A DNA stretch of 64,000 nt, taken from Candidatus Gastranaerophilales bacterium. GTDB taxonomy: Bacteria; Cyanobacteriota; Vampirovibrionia; Gastranaerophilales; Gastranaerophilaceae. Every line of letters begins with the position of its first letter. Positions within the stretch are counted from its first letter, which is position 1. The notes under the pieces are model-generated. The model saw only the letters and a list, made by a program, of their open reading frames with translations. It ran no database searches and was not told the origin of the DNA. Location of the stretch: NCBI GenBank assembly GCA_944323735.1, contig CALUTO010000002.1:62001-126000 (forward strand), read 5' to 3'. Both the position numbers and the translations under genes were made by a program. Positions 17,159 through 26,799 of this stretch are shown piece after piece.

Positions 17159-17208
17159 CCGTATTTTAATACGGCGGGGCGAGGTTTATCCGCAATGGAT
17201 TAAGCCTC
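17159..17208 (-). other. Tandem hairpins in the rplP-rpmC spacer
   Basis: The first stem is CCGTATT-TT-AATACGG (17159-17174). A second, imperfect stem pairs CGAGG...ATCC (about 17180-17191) with GGAT...CCTCG (about 17197-17208). Together they fill the spacer between rplP and rpmC without a T-run. Confidence 0.45.
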
Positions 17209-17622
17209 GGTCCGGGCTTCTTTTTCTATAATTTTAACTTTGATAGGAAGTTTTTGTGCAGCCAGTTCAAGTGCTTCAATAGCTGTTTCCTTAACAGGGA
17301 AGTCAATTTCAAACAGTACTCTGTTAGGTTTAACAACAGCTACCCAGTATTCCGGAGAACCTTTTCCCTTACCCATACGAGTTTCTGCAGGTTTTGCAGT
17401 TATAGGTTTGTCAGGGAAAATTTTAATCCAGACATTACCGCCTCTTTTAATGTTACGTGTCATTGCACGTCTTGCTGCTTCTATCTGTCTTGAGGTAATC
17501 CATGCAGGCTCACACGCAATCAAACCGAATGTACCAAACTCAAGTTTTGTACCACGTGTCTCGTGACCTTTTCTGTTACCTTTCATTTTTTTACGATATT
17601 TTGTCTTTTTGGGCATTAACAT
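17200..17622 (-). CDS. rplP: 50S ribosomal protein L16
   Basis: A 140-residue protein starting [19 protein letters not shown], with [20 protein letters not shown] and [20 protein letters not shown]. It contacts the A-site tRNA elbow. AGGAG lies about 12 bases upstream of the first ATG. Confidence 0.98.
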   Translation of the reverse strand: MLMPKKTKYRKKMKGNRKGHETRGTKLEFGTFGLIACEPAWITSRQIEAARRAMTRNIKRGGNVWIKIFPDKPITAKPAETRMGKGKGSPEYWVAVVKPNRVLFEIDFPVKETAIEALELAAQKLPIKVKIIEKEARTEA

Positions 17623-17650
17623 TTTTGTTTTTCGCTCCTAATTATTTTAC

Positions 17651-18382
17651 TTATTCTTCAGTTTGAACGGCTTTTTTTCTTCTTCTGCCGCCAAGTGGCT
17701 TTTCTTCAGCACCCGTAGCTTTTTTCGATTTTACGTTCTGGTCAGCTTTTTCACCGGGCATCAGGTTGCCTTTAAAAATCCAGACCTTAACACCGATTTT
17801 ACCCATGATTGTATCAGCTTCAGAAAAGCCGTAATCTACATCAGCTCTCAGTGTCTGCAGAGGGATTCTTCCCTCTTTAACCCATTCGCTTCTTGCTATT
17901 TCAGCACCGCCCAAACGTCCTGATACCATAATTTTGATACCCTGAACGCCGGATCTCATAGTTCTTTGAACAGCCTGCTTCATAGCACGTCTGAATGCAA
18001 TACGTTTTTCAAGCTGAAGTGCGATAGATTCGGAAACAAGCTGTGCATCCGCATCAATTCTTGCTACTTCAACAACATCTATTGAAACAGTTCTTTTGAT
18101 TAATTTAGCGACGTCAACTCTAAGATCCTCAATACCCTGACCGCCTCTTCCGACTACGATACCGGGTTTTGCAGTGACGATAGTAATGTTAACGTTCTGA
18201 GCTTTTCTGGCAATCAAAATTTTTGATATGCCGGCTGTGTATAATCTTTTTTTGATATATTTTCTAATCTTTTCGTCTTCGGATACGAATTCGGGGTAAT
18301 CCTTTTTCTTGGCAAACCATGTGCTTTCCCAAGGTTCGATTATTCCGACTCTAAATCCTTTTGGATGTGTTTTCTGTCCCAA
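17651..18382 (-). CDS. rpsC: 30S ribosomal protein S3
   Basis: A 243-residue protein with a KH domain ([20 protein letters not shown]) and the C-terminal [15 protein letters not shown] signature, followed by a lysine-rich tail. It lines the mRNA entry channel. Confidence 0.98.
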   Translation of the reverse strand: MGQKTHPKGFRVGIIEPWESTWFAKKKDYPEFVSEDEKIRKYIKKRLYTAGISKILIARKAQNVNITIVTAKPGIVVGRGGQGIEDLRVDVAKLIKRTVSIDVVEVARIDADAQLVSESIALQLEKRIAFRRAMKQAVQRTMRSGVQGIKIMVSGRLGGAEIARSEWVKEGRIPLQTLRADVDYGFSEADTIMGKIGVKVWIFKGNLMPGEKADQNVKSKKATGAEEKPLGGRRRKKAVQTEE

Positions 18383-18393
18383 GGTAAGCCTCC

Positions 18394-18732
18394 TTAATTA
18401 TTACTACTTAATTTTACTGTCAAATGAGAAGTACGCTTTAGCCTTCTGTAGATTCTTCCCTGAGCTCTCGGCTTACCTCTTTTATAAGTTTTGCTTTCGT
18501 CTGCAAATATTTCTGAAACTTTTAAGTCGCTTGCGCTTGCACCGAATTTTTCACCGGCATTTGCAATAGCGGCGATTAAGTTCTGTTCGACCACTCTTGC
18601 TGCAAAATACGGCATAAATTTCAGAATTCTTACTGCTTCCGAGACTGATTTGCCTCTTATCTCGTTAATTACACGGCGTAATTTACGGGCAGGCATTTGT
18701 ATATTCGTTTGTTTTGCCATTGATTCTTGCAT
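18394..18732 (-). CDS. rplV: 50S ribosomal protein L22
   Basis: A 112-residue protein with [20 protein letters not shown] and the loop [20 protein letters not shown] that reaches the exit tunnel. AAGGAAG seven bases before the ATG supports the start MQESMAKQ. Confidence 0.97.
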   Translation of the reverse strand: MQESMAKQTNIQMPARKLRRVINEIRGKSVSEAVRILKFMPYFAARVVEQNLIAAIANAGEKFGASASDLKVSEIFADESKTYKRGKPRAQGRIYRRLKRTSHLTVKLSSNN

Positions 18733-18735
18733 AAT

Positions 18736-19017
18736 TTACTTCCTTTTTGCCGTTTTATCCTGGCCTGCGTGGCCTCTAAACATTCTTGTAGGTGCAAATT
18801 CACCTAATTTATGACCTACCATTTGTTCTGTAACATAAACCGGTACATGGCTTTTACCGTTGTGTACGGCGATTGTGTGACCGAGCATATCAGGTACTAT
18901 CATTGATGCTCTTGACCAGGTTTTTATTACTTTTTTCTCTCCAGCTTCGTTCATTTTAGCGATTTTTTTCTGAAGTGATTCTTGTACAAATGGACCTTTT
19001 TTTAGCGAACGAGCCAT
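18736..19017 (-). CDS. rpsS: 30S ribosomal protein S19
   Basis: A 93-residue protein with [39 protein letters not shown] and [16 protein letters not shown]. It sits in the head of the small subunit. Confidence 0.98.
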   Translation of the reverse strand: MARSLKKGPFVQESLQKKIAKMNEAGEKKVIKTWSRASMIVPDMLGHTIAVHNGKSHVPVYVTEQMVGHKLGEFAPTRMFRGHAGQDKTAKRK

Positions 19018-19035
19018 TCATTATCTCCTTACTTA

Positions 19036-19863
19036 TTAACGTTTTCTACCTCTGACTATATATTTGTCAGAATGTTTGTTAGCTTTTCTAGTCTTGTAAC
19101 CAAGAGCCGGTTTGCCCCATGGAGTTTTCGGGTGTCCGCCGGGACCTGTTTTACCTTCACCGCCGCCGTGCGGGTGATCGCAGGGGTTCATTGTGACACC
19201 ACGGACAGTCGGTCTGATACCCAGGTATCTTTTTCGTCCGGCTTTACCGAGTGACAGGTTTTTGAACTCTGAGTTACCGAGAACACCGATTGTTGCAAGG
19301 CATTCTTTTCTAATCATTCTCATTTCAGAACTGGGCATTTTAAGTGTAACGTAATTACCTTCTTTTGCCATAAGCTGCGCAGCACCGCCTGCTGTTCTGA
19401 CGAGTTTTGCACCTCTGCCCGGAATCATTTCAACGTTGTGTACCATTGTACCTAACGGAATGAGTTCAAGCGGAAGAGCATTGCCAGTGTTTATATCAGC
19501 GTTCGGACCTGAAACAATCGTGTCGCCGACATTTAAATTCTGTGGTGTAAGAATATATCTTTTTTCACCGTCAGCATAGTATACGAGTGAAATTCTAACG
19601 TTTCGGTTCGGATCGTATTCGATAGTTTTTACAACACCGGGCACGCCGAATTTTTCACGTTTAAAATCTATAACACGGTAAGATCTTTTTGCACCGCCAC
19701 CTTTGTGACGGCAGGTAATTCTACCTGTATTATTTCTTCCTGCTGTTCTTTTAAGTGCTTTCACCAGCGGTTTATGGGGAGTTGACGCAGTGATTTCAGA
19801 GAAATCGCTCTTAGTCATTCCTCTTTGTCCCGGTGATGTAGGATTAATTTTCTTTATAGCCAT
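19036..19863 (-). CDS. rplB: 50S ribosomal protein L2
   Basis: A 275-residue protein with [20 protein letters not shown] and the C-terminal [18 protein letters not shown] motif that carries the histidine near the peptidyl-transferase centre. Confidence 0.99.
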   Translation of the reverse strand: MAIKKINPTSPGQRGMTKSDFSEITASTPHKPLVKALKRTAGRNNTGRITCRHKGGGAKRSYRVIDFKREKFGVPGVVKTIEYDPNRNVRISLVYYADGEKRYILTPQNLNVGDTIVSGPNADINTGNALPLELIPLGTMVHNVEMIPGRGAKLVRTAGGAAQLMAKEGNYVTLKMPSSEMRMIRKECLATIGVLGNSEFKNLSLGKAGRKRYLGIRPTVRGVTMNPCDHPHGGGEGKTGPGGHPKTPWGKPALGYKTRKANKHSDKYIVRGRKR

Positions 19864-19917
19864 TTTTTGCTCCTGTTTCCTAGGGTTTTAACTTAACCAT
19901 CGGCATTGCAGCCACCG

Positions 19918-20226
19918 TTAAGCACCGATTAATTCATTCAAAGGTTCGCCTTCAATAGTGACAATAGCCTTTTTGCCGGATTGAGTGCGTCCCGTTGAAT
20001 ATCCAACTCTTTTTTCATGAGATGGAACATACACTGTTCTAACTTTAGTAACTTTTCTTCCGGGGAATGCAAGTTCCACTGCCTGAGCAATTTCAACTTT
20101 TGTTGCATCTTTTAAAACTTCAAAAGTGTATTGCTGAAGAGTAGTTGCTTCCATGGATTTTTCTGTGATTATAGGTCTTTTGATGATGTCGTATAATCTT
20201 TCAGTATTGTTTTTAATCTTGCTCAT
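19918..20226 (-). CDS. rplW: 50S ribosomal protein L23
   Basis: A 102-residue protein with RLYDIIKRPIITEKSMEATT and TYVPSHEKR-like VRTVYVPSHEKRVGYSTGRT. It docks SRP and trigger factor at the tunnel exit. The ATG overlaps the rplD stop by one base. Confidence 0.98.
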   Translation of the reverse strand: MSKIKNNTERLYDIIKRPIITEKSMEATTLQQYTFEVLKDATKVEIAQAVELAFPGRKVTKVRTVYVPSHEKRVGYSTGRTQSGKKAIVTIEGEPLNELIGA

Positions 20227-20861
20227 TATTTTGACAACCTTTCAGTTATTTCATTAATAGCAGCTTCTGTAATAATTACATTGTCTGCTTCCAGTAAGTC
20301 TTTTACATTCAGGTTGGAAGGAAGAATGATTTTTACATTTGGTAAATTTCTAGCAGAAAGTTCAAGATTTGCATTTTCTGCTGCTTTTACGTCTGCAATA
20401 ATAAGAATTTTTCCTTCAACTTTTAATGCTTTGAGTGTTTCTGCCATCAATTTTGTTTTAGGTTCTTTGATTTCAGAGAAATCTTTAACGAGAACTGTCT
20501 GTTCAATTCTGGCAGAAAGTGCTGATTTCAAAGCGAGTCTTCTTGCCTTCTGGGGCATAGAGAAACTGTAATCTCTTGGTTTAGGTCCAAAGATTACACC
20601 GCCGCCGGCAAACAGAGGTGATCTGATAGAACCGGCTCTGGCTCTGCCTGTTCCTTTTTGTTTCCAGGGCTTTCTACCGCCGCCTGAAACTTCAGCTCTG
20701 GTTTTTGTAGAAGCATTGCCTGCTCTGCCGTTGTTCAACTGGCGTCTGAGAGCAAGATGCATAACATGCAGATTGGGTTCAACGCCGAATACATTTTCAT
20801 CAAGCGCAATCTGTCCTACTGCATTTCCGTTTGTACTTAATATTGAAACTTCTTTTGTCAT
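20226..20861 (-). CDS. rplD: 50S ribosomal protein L4
   Basis: A 211-residue protein with TRAEVSGGGRKPWKQKGTGR and SIRSPLFAGGGVIFGPKPRD, the loop reaching the tunnel. In enterobacteria L4 also represses the S10 operon; no evidence for or against that here. Confidence 0.98.
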   Translation of the reverse strand: MTKEVSILSTNGNAVGQIALDENVFGVEPNLHVMHLALRRQLNNGRAGNASTKTRAEVSGGGRKPWKQKGTGRARAGSIRSPLFAGGGVIFGPKPRDYSFSMPQKARRLALKSALSARIEQTVLVKDFSEIKEPKTKLMAETLKALKVEGKILIIADVKAAENANLELSARNLPNVKIILPSNLNVKDLLEADNVIITEAAINEITERLSK

Positions 20862-20898
20862 TTTTTATAACCTCAATTATATTTTTGGGAGTAACCCG

Positions 20899-21555
20899 TT
20901 AATTCCATTTTGTTCTTGCGGGAACGACCGTAACCATTTTACCTTCCGGTCCGGGAACAGAACCTTTAACGAGAAGCAGGTTATTTTCATTGTCGACCTT
21001 AACAACAGTAAGTTTTGTAATAGTAACTTTTTCGTTGCCCATGTTTCCGGCCATACGTTTGCCTTTAATAACTCTGCTCGGAGTAGTACCTGCACCGATA
21101 GAACCGGGTTCTCTGTGGTTTTTGGAACCGTGTCCCATTGGACCTCTGCCGAAGTTCCATCTTTTTACGGTACCCTGAAAACCTTTACCAATAGATTTAC
21201 CGGTTACATCAACTTTTTCAATGTTTTCCAAAACCGACAAATCAATAGTTTGTCCTACTTTATATTCATTGGAATTTTCAACTCTGAATTCCTGTAAATA
21301 TCTGAAATTATCAAGTCCGTTTTTTGCAAAGTGACCGATTTGAGCTTTTGTAAGGTGTTTTTCCTTTGCAGGCTCAAAACCGACCTGAATAGCATTATAT
21401 CCGTCAGTTTCTTCAGTTTTAACCTGAGTAACTGTTAAAGGATCAACTTTGATAACTGTGACAGGAATAGCAAGCCCTTGTTCATCAAAGACCTGTGTCA
21501 TTCCAAGTTTTTTACCTATTACTCCCAATCTGGAAGATTTTCCTTTAGTGGTCAT
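20899..21555 (-). CDS. rplC: 50S ribosomal protein L3
   Basis: A 218-residue protein with GVIGKKLGMTQVFDEQGLAI and GSKNHREPGSIGAGTTPSRV near the methylated Gln region. It is one of the first proteins in 50S assembly. Confidence 0.98.
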   Translation of the reverse strand: MTTKGKSSRLGVIGKKLGMTQVFDEQGLAIPVTVIKVDPLTVTQVKTEETDGYNAIQVGFEPAKEKHLTKAQIGHFAKNGLDNFRYLQEFRVENSNEYKVGQTIDLSVLENIEKVDVTGKSIGKGFQGTVKRWNFGRGPMGHGSKNHREPGSIGAGTTPSRVIKGKRMAGNMGNEKVTITKLTVVKVDNENNLLLVKGSVPGPEGKMVTVVPARTKWN

Positions 21556-21597
21556 TTCTTACCTTTCTCCTTGTGAGCGCTACCTAGTTACTTGTTT

Positions 21598-21631
21598 CGG
21601 AGGGATGCCTCCGGGCTCTTGTTTCGGGCCC
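21598..21631 (-). other. Two GC-rich stems in the rpsJ-rplC spacer
   Basis: CGGAGG (21598-21603) pairs with CCTCCG (21608-21613), and GGGC (21613-21616) with GCCC (21628-21631), in a 163-base spacer between rpsJ and rplC. The two stems share a base, so they may compete. No T-run follows. Confidence 0.4.
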
Positions 21632-21718
21632 TGTAGATCACATTCAATCTATATTCAATTGTATGTGTTATTAGTTTCGTTATTCGGGTGAGGGAAGGAA
21701 AAAACCTTCTCGCACATC

Positions 21719-22039
21719 CTAGAGTTTTACTTCAATATCAACACCGGCAGGCAAATCCATTCTGCTGAGTTCTTCAGTAGTCTGCTGTGTCGGATCATAG
21801 ATATCTATAATTCTTTTGTGGATTCTCATTTCAAAATGTTCTCTTGATTTTTTGTCCACGTGAGGTGATCTTAAAACGCAATATAATCTTCTTTTTGTCG
21901 GCAAAGGAATAGGACCTGCCACCTTTGCATCAGTTCTTTTAGCTGTTTCGACAATTTTTTCTGCTGAAACATCAATAAGTTTATGATCATATGCTTTTAA
22001 GCAAACTCTGATTCTTTGTCTTTTTTGAGATGTACTCAT
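21719..22039 (-). CDS. rpsJ: 30S ribosomal protein S10
   Basis: A 106-residue protein with [20 protein letters not shown] and the motif [20 protein letters not shown]. It also serves as the NusE antitermination factor. It is the first gene of the block; fusA, tuf and rpsL are not upstream. AAAGGAAG fits the start. Confidence 0.98.
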   Translation of the reverse strand: MSTSQKRQRIRVCLKAYDHKLIDVSAEKIVETAKRTDAKVAGPIPLPTKRRLYCVLRSPHVDKKSREHFEMRIHKRIIDIYDPTQQTTEELSRMDLPAGVDIEVKL

Positions 22040-22220
22040 TTGTTATACTTCCTTTGCTTTCAACTTATTGTTTTTCGTGATTATTTGCAGTATGCGGGGG
22101 TAAATTTATATGCGGCAATCAATTATCTTAACACCGGCATTCACCGTTTTTCAGAAATCCGGACACAAAGTCCGAACATTCTAACACCTATACGTGCCCC
22201 CACGCTAGTGCATTATCTAA

Positions 22221-22247
22221 CTTATATTAAACATAATCGCACGTCAA
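22221..22247 (-). promoter_or_regulatory. Candidate promoter of the ribosomal block
   Basis: On the minus strand, TTGACG (22247-22242), 15 bases, TATAAG (22226-22221); using TAAGTT as -10 gives 17 bases. The leader to rpsJ would be about 170 nt and contains a stem around TTCGGACTTTGTGTCCGGA, suggesting room for leader-based control. Confidence 0.4.
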
Positions 22248-22304
22248 CAGTAATTTTTAAAATTTGTATCAAAATTGTAATAAATTTAAACAAAATTATA
22301 CAAT

Positions 22305-23504
22305 TTATTTACCTGCAGTACTGTATAGCAAATCGAGTATTTCCGGCAATGTGTGTTTTATATCATATTTTTCAAGTATAGTATTTCTTGCATTTTCTCT
22401 TATTTTTTGCATTTTTTCAGGATTATCAAGAGCAAATTCGATTTTGCAAGACAGGTCATCAACATCAAAAAACTTACAAAGCAGGCCGTTATCACCGTCA
22501 ATAATAACTTCTTCAACAGGAGGAGTTTTTGAACCTATAATTGCACATCCGCATGACATTGCCTCAAGCAAAGACCAGGACAGAATAAACGGGTATGTCA
22601 GATATACATGCGCAGAGGATATTTGTAAAAGTTTTTTATACTCATCGTACGGAAGTTTGCCCGTAAAATGAACGCGAGAGATATCAATATTCAGTTCTTT
22701 AAGCATTTTCTCTTTGTATGAACAACCTTTTTGTCCGTAGCAGACCCTGTCTTCCCCTGCAACCACCACCTGCAAATCTTTTCGCTTATTCAGCAGTTTT
22801 TCGCATGCACGCATGAACTGAGGAAAGCCTCTGTAGGGTTCCATTCCCCTTGTTGCATAGGTTAATACTTCGTCTTTTGCACATAGAATTCGTCCGCATT
22901 CAAGTTTAAATTCTACGCTGCAATCCGGAGCAAAGTAATCTGCGTCTATTCCGTCATGAATAACTTTAATTTTATTGGAAAATATTTCAGGGAATTGTAA
23001 TTTTTGCCACTCCGTCGGACAGACAGCAGCATCGCAAGAAACAAGGTCAAGAAGCATACCGGCATTTTTTGATTTTATAAAAGCTCTTTGATTATCATTT
23101 AGCTGCACTCCTTCAAAATCAGCATCGGAGTTTTTCCAGTTATAATACCATTCGCAATAATTTATCAAAGGCACGTCCGGATATATTTCTTTAAAGAAAA
23201 GTGAATTTCCCCAGGCATGAGCAAATATTACATCTGGCACAAAACCCGAGTCTCTAAGCGATATAGCGACACCGCCGGCTGCCTGACCGTGAATAACGGC
23301 TTCTTCATATTGCCTCAAATATGAATGACAGTTTTCAGGCACCTTTCTTTTAGGCTTATAAATAATTTTTCTAACGCCTGTTACACACTCGTCATTACGT
23401 GCACGTGTAAGAAAAACAACCTCATTTTCAGGATTTTTTCCGAGTTCTTTTATTATATGCTTAAACTGTGCGGGAAAATTCCTGTGAGAGAACAAAAATT
23501 TCAT
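22305..23504 (-). CDS. GT4-family glycosyltransferase
   Basis: This 399-residue glycosyltransferase family 4 protein starts MKFLFSHRNFPAQFKHIIKE, typical of a branch with an FP(A/G)QF start. The donor-binding C-terminal domain shows RGMEPYRGFPQFMRACEKLL, then VVAGEDR, then SWSLLEAMSCGCAIIGSKTP (with the family's E-x7-E region) and DNGLL. It probably adds a sugar from an NDP-sugar to a surface glycan; the acceptor is unknown. GAGG precedes the ATG, which lies just past the stop of the TPR gene, so they form an operon. Confidence 0.88.
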   Translation of the reverse strand: MKFLFSHRNFPAQFKHIIKELGKNPENEVVFLTRARNDECVTGVRKIIYKPKRKVPENCHSYLRQYEEAVIHGQAAGGVAISLRDSGFVPDVIFAHAWGNSLFFKEIYPDVPLINYCEWYYNWKNSDADFEGVQLNDNQRAFIKSKNAGMLLDLVSCDAAVCPTEWQKLQFPEIFSNKIKVIHDGIDADYFAPDCSVEFKLECGRILCAKDEVLTYATRGMEPYRGFPQFMRACEKLLNKRKDLQVVVAGEDRVCYGQKGCSYKEKMLKELNIDISRVHFTGKLPYDEYKKLLQISSAHVYLTYPFILSWSLLEAMSCGCAIIGSKTPPVEEVIIDGDNGLLCKFFDVDDLSCKIEFALDNPEKMQKIRENARNTILEKYDIKHTLPEILDLLYSTAGK

Positions 23505-23530
23505 AGAAACCTCATATCAACAACCAGGAA

Positions 23531-25132
23531 CTAATCAAACAAATTCTGGATTTTTTCATTTATTTCCTGCGGATCAAGCTCATTTGTGACGTTATTCAAA
23601 TCCATTGCAATCTGATAAAGTTTTGCTGCTTCAATTTTGTCGCCGGTAATAGCAATGGAGCGGGCAAGATTATAATGCGCAAGTGCATAATTCGGATTGT
23701 ACTCAATAGCTTTTTTAAACAAATCAATAGCCGGCTGCACACGACCGAGGTCGTCAAGGTAGATAACCCCGAGATTATTATATGCAATATCGTATGTGGA
23801 GTCGAATTTGATAGCGAGCTCATACTCTTTCATTGCCTCGGCAATATCACCCTTGCCCCAGTGAAGGAAGCCAAGGTTACAGTGAATTTTTGCATTAGAC
23901 GGATCAAGCTCGAGCGCACGCCTGTAAACGGTAAGCGCATTATTATATTCCTGTTTGTCGTAAAATGCACTTCCCAAATTTACAAAAATATCTATATCAG
24001 TAGGGGTTAAAAGATAAGCGCATTGATACGCACTTATTGCAGCGTCTGTATTTTTTTCCGCCTCCTGAAGAACATATCCGAGAGTCTGGGCAATGACACT
24101 TGTCCAGGCTGGTGCCGGATTAAGAGTAATAGCATTCTGGTAGCAGTTGATTGCTTCTTTTATTTCACCTTTAAGATATAAGATATTACCCAGATTGCTG
24201 TATAATTCCGCAGCATGCGGCTGTATTTCAATTAAAATTTTATAAGTATCAATCGCACTGTCAAAATCCCCGAGTTCCTCATAAACGCCACACAACGAGC
24301 GGTAGGCCGTAATATTCAGACTGTCAAACATTATTGCCATTTTGTATTCAAGTATAGCATCCTCAAATCTGCCGATAACTCTGTATATATCACCGAGAAG
24401 GCAATATAAAAGTATAAACCCCGGGGCTTTTTCAAGAGCTTCTTTGTATATATCTATAGCCTCCATCACGCCCCTGGTTGCAACCATATACCAGCCTTTT
24501 ATTAACACAGGAAGAAAAGAGAGGTAAGACAGCATTTTCATAACATTTTTAACGGCATCTCTGTCAAACGGAAGAGTAAAGACAGACATCCAGAACTCAT
24601 AATATTTACGCATCGTACGCTTGAAATTTTTAACAGACATGATTCTTATCAGATTGTAGATAAGAAAATGCGCACGTGAGGATTTAAATTTATTTTTTGA
24701 AATAGCTTTTTGAGCATATTCAAGAGCATCTTGAAAATGAGCCTTTTTAGTATGACATACAGCCAGCATATAATATGCATCCGACATTTTTTCGTTCTTT
24801 TCAAGCGCAAGGTTAAAATAGTTTATTGCACGGTCAATCTCATTTTTGTAATAAAAAGCCATGCCTATTTTGTAGTATATTTCAGCCGCATCAATGTAGG
24901 ATTCAAGAGCACGCTGATATTCCGTAATGGCCTCATCAAGATACTGGCGTGCCTGATGAATATCCAGATGCCATTCAAGATACAAATCTCCGAGTTTCAC
25001 ATGAAGTTCCGGATTTGTCGGGTCATTGGCAAGTTCAAACTGGCAGTATTCAATAGCTTTTTGAAGATTGCCGTTTCTTTTGAACTTTTTAATGTTTTTG
25101 CCTAAATCTCTCTTATTTTTTATTTTATTCAT
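23531..25132 (-). CDS. Tetratricopeptide repeat protein (paralogue 1)
   Basis: This 533-residue protein is made almost entirely of TPRs (about a dozen 34-residue units such as AEIYYKIGMAFYYKNEIDRA and AKIHCNLGFLHWGKGDIAEA), interrupted near residues 180-230 by a more hydrophobic stretch. TPR solenoids bind partner proteins. The repeat order and the final segment, ending ELDPQEINEKIQNLFD, match the protein at 42565, so the two are paralogues. It lies upstream of a glycosyltransferase and may scaffold glycan synthesis. No ribosome binding site precedes the ATG; the promoter predicts a leader of about three bases. Confidence 0.88.
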   Translation of the reverse strand: MNKIKNKRDLGKNIKKFKRNGNLQKAIEYCQFELANDPTNPELHVKLGDLYLEWHLDIHQARQYLDEAITEYQRALESYIDAAEIYYKIGMAFYYKNEIDRAINYFNLALEKNEKMSDAYYMLAVCHTKKAHFQDALEYAQKAISKNKFKSSRAHFLIYNLIRIMSVKNFKRTMRKYYEFWMSVFTLPFDRDAVKNVMKMLSYLSFLPVLIKGWYMVATRGVMEAIDIYKEALEKAPGFILLYCLLGDIYRVIGRFEDAILEYKMAIMFDSLNITAYRSLCGVYEELGDFDSAIDTYKILIEIQPHAAELYSNLGNILYLKGEIKEAINCYQNAITLNPAPAWTSVIAQTLGYVLQEAEKNTDAAISAYQCAYLLTPTDIDIFVNLGSAFYDKQEYNNALTVYRRALELDPSNAKIHCNLGFLHWGKGDIAEAMKEYELAIKFDSTYDIAYNNLGVIYLDDLGRVQPAIDLFKKAIEYNPNYALAHYNLARSIAITGDKIEAAKLYQIAMDLNNVTNELDPQEINEKIQNLFD

Positions 25133-25170
25133 TGTATATATATCTTAAAATATTCACCGGATAAATGCAA
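25132..25170 (-). promoter_or_regulatory. Promoter of the TPR gene, near-leaderless
   Basis: On the minus strand TTGCAT (25170-25165), 17 bases, TAAGAT (25147-25142). The predicted +1 is near 25135, three bases before the ATG at 25132, and no Shine-Dalgarno sequence is present. Confidence 0.5.
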
Positions 25171-25218
25171 ATGTATTCATACATTTATAATAGTGAATAA
25201 GCTAATAAAAAATGCAGC

Positions 25219-25842
25219 CTAAAGAGGGAGATGTCCTGAATAGACAAGAGTTTTCCACGACAGATAATAATTTATCTGAGAGGCACTTCCCGGAGGAATA
25301 AAAACCTTGTTTTGATTTTCCACAGGCAACTCCATTGCATTTCTGATTGCCGCACGTATAATATCAGGATGTGTGACAATTATTATTCGCTTTGTAAGGT
25401 TCTGTTCAACCAGATCATCTATAATATCCCTGACCCGAAAATCCAAATCCAGCAATGTTTCACCGCCGTCAGGCCAGAAACTGGCAGGTTTGTTGTGATA
25501 TTTTTCAAGCATCTCCGGATATTTTTTTTCTATTTCATCAAAACTGTATCCGCTCCACATGCCGGCACGTTTATTGTGCAAAGATGAAATCATCTCAAAA
25601 TCTTTTTTGTAATACTCCGAAATAACCCTGGCAGTCTGAACGCACCGGAGTGCAGTGCTGGTATAAATTCTATCCACACGGGGAGAACGACGGACTATCC
25701 ATTTAGCAATTTTTTCTGCTTCTTCCCGCCCTTTGTCATTAAGCGGAGGGTAATTTTCATTATCCGAAAGCCGGTTCTCATCAGTATATATAGTCGAGCC
25801 GTGTGCTATAAACGTAATTTTACATTTTCGCTTAAATAACAT
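25219..25842 (-). CDS. Histidine phosphatase family protein with altered active site
   Basis: This 207-residue protein has the phosphoglycerate-mutase/phosphatase fold: nucleophile region TFIAHGSTIYT (H14), TSTALRCVQTARVI (R66) and the second histidine in IIIVTHPD (H158). The usual RHG triad is AHG here, because the conserved arginine is Ala13. The position of the acidic proton donor (L-x-E) reads LHN, and W-E-G reads WSG. Both histidines remain. It may have changed substrate, be weakly active, or act as a pseudo-phosphatase. AAGGA precedes the ATG. It is transcribed toward the TPR and glycosyltransferase genes. Confidence 0.82.
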   Translation of the reverse strand: MLFKRKCKITFIAHGSTIYTDENRLSDNENYPPLNDKGREEAEKIAKWIVRRSPRVDRIYTSTALRCVQTARVISEYYKKDFEMISSLHNKRAGMWSGYSFDEIEKKYPEMLEKYHNKPASFWPDGGETLLDLDFRVRDIIDDLVEQNLTKRIIIVTHPDIIRAAIRNAMELPVENQNKVFIPPGSASQINYYLSWKTLVYSGHLPL

Positions 25843-26002
25843 ACTTATATATTCCTTATTGTTATATTATATAGTTTTTTATAAAAAAAAGCCAGTGCTT
25901 ATAAACAATAATTTTATATACACTTCATAATAAATGTTTTGACCAAATTTAAAGACCGGATAAGTCTGATATTCTTTTTTAAGATTATAGAAACATCGCT
26001 TC

Positions 26003-26040
26003 TTGACAAGCTGTGTCAATTTATCTAGTATTTATACATG
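26003..26040 (+). promoter_or_regulatory. Strong leaderless promoter with operator-like dyad
   Basis: TTGACA (26003-26008), 17 bases, TAGTAT (26026-26031), six bases, ATG at 26038, so the +1 coincides with the start codon. The -35 is half of an inverted repeat TTGACA-AGCTG-TGTCAA (26003-26019), which could be a repressor site. Confidence 0.7.
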
Positions 26041-26799
26041 TTTAACTCAGAAAAAAAGCAGCTTGAAAATTTACTGTTAGAACTTAAAGGACTGGGTGCT
26101 GCAGCGGTAAAAGCAGAATTCGAAGAAGAAGCAGCTGAATATCATGAAGCTGAAATACTTAGAAATCTTGCTTACAAAACCGGTCTGAAATTTGAACTTA
26201 AGCTTGGCGGAGTTTCTGCATACTCGGATATAAAAAAAGCAGAAAAGCTCGACACGGACATTATTACAGCCCCTATGACCGAATCCTGTTATGCAGTAAA
26301 AAAATTTTTGAACGGTATAGAATTATACAGTCTTGAGAAAAAAGAGCTTTTTATTGTAATCGAGTCAGTAAACGGATTTGCGTCACTAAATGATATTATT
26401 TTCAGTCCGGAATTTGAAAAGATTGACGGAATAGTATTCGGAAGAACAGATTTTGGACGTGCGTTAGGAGCTAACAACGATTTTCCCGAAACACGGGACT
26501 GCCTTGAAGTTGCAAAAGTTATATGTCAAAAATGCGGGATGAAGTCTAAAAAAACTATCATCGGCGGCGGAATGAATCCTCAATCTGCAGCTTTTTTACG
26601 GTCTCTTGACTATCCTTCTTTCAGCGGATTTGAAACAAGGAAAATTTTATTTTCAAAAGCAGCACTGGAAAATTCCTCCGCAGCTATTTCTAAAGCAATT
26701 GAATTTGAAATCTCATGGCTGAAATACAAAGGAAATAATCAGGAAAGAATAAAAAAGCTTCAAAAAAGACTGGATTTATCTACAGTACAAAAAATATAG
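26038..26799 (+). CDS. HpcH/HpaI-type aldolase / citrate lyase family protein
   Basis: This 253-residue TIM-barrel protein resembles HpcH/HpaI aldolases: GLKFELKLGGVSAYSDIKKA, ITAPMTESCYAVKKFL, FIVIESVNGFASLNDI and DGIVFGRTDFGRALG. The Glu in the ESVNG strand and the following Asp are placed like the metal-binding acids of the family. Similar proteins appear near surface polysaccharide genes, but the reaction is unknown. The start codon needs no upstream site: the frame must begin here to include the conserved AVKAEFEEEA, and the promoter predicts a leaderless transcript. Confidence 0.8.
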   Translation: MFNSEKKQLENLLLELKGLGAAAVKAEFEEEAAEYHEAEILRNLAYKTGLKFELKLGGVSAYSDIKKAEKLDTDIITAPMTESCYAVKKFLNGIELYSLEKKELFIVIESVNGFASLNDIIFSPEFEKIDGIVFGRTDFGRALGANNDFPETRDCLEVAKVICQKCGMKSKKTIIGGGMNPQSAAFLRSLDYPSFSGFETRKILFSKAALENSSAAISKAIEFEISWLKYKGNNQERIKKLQKRLDLSTVQKI

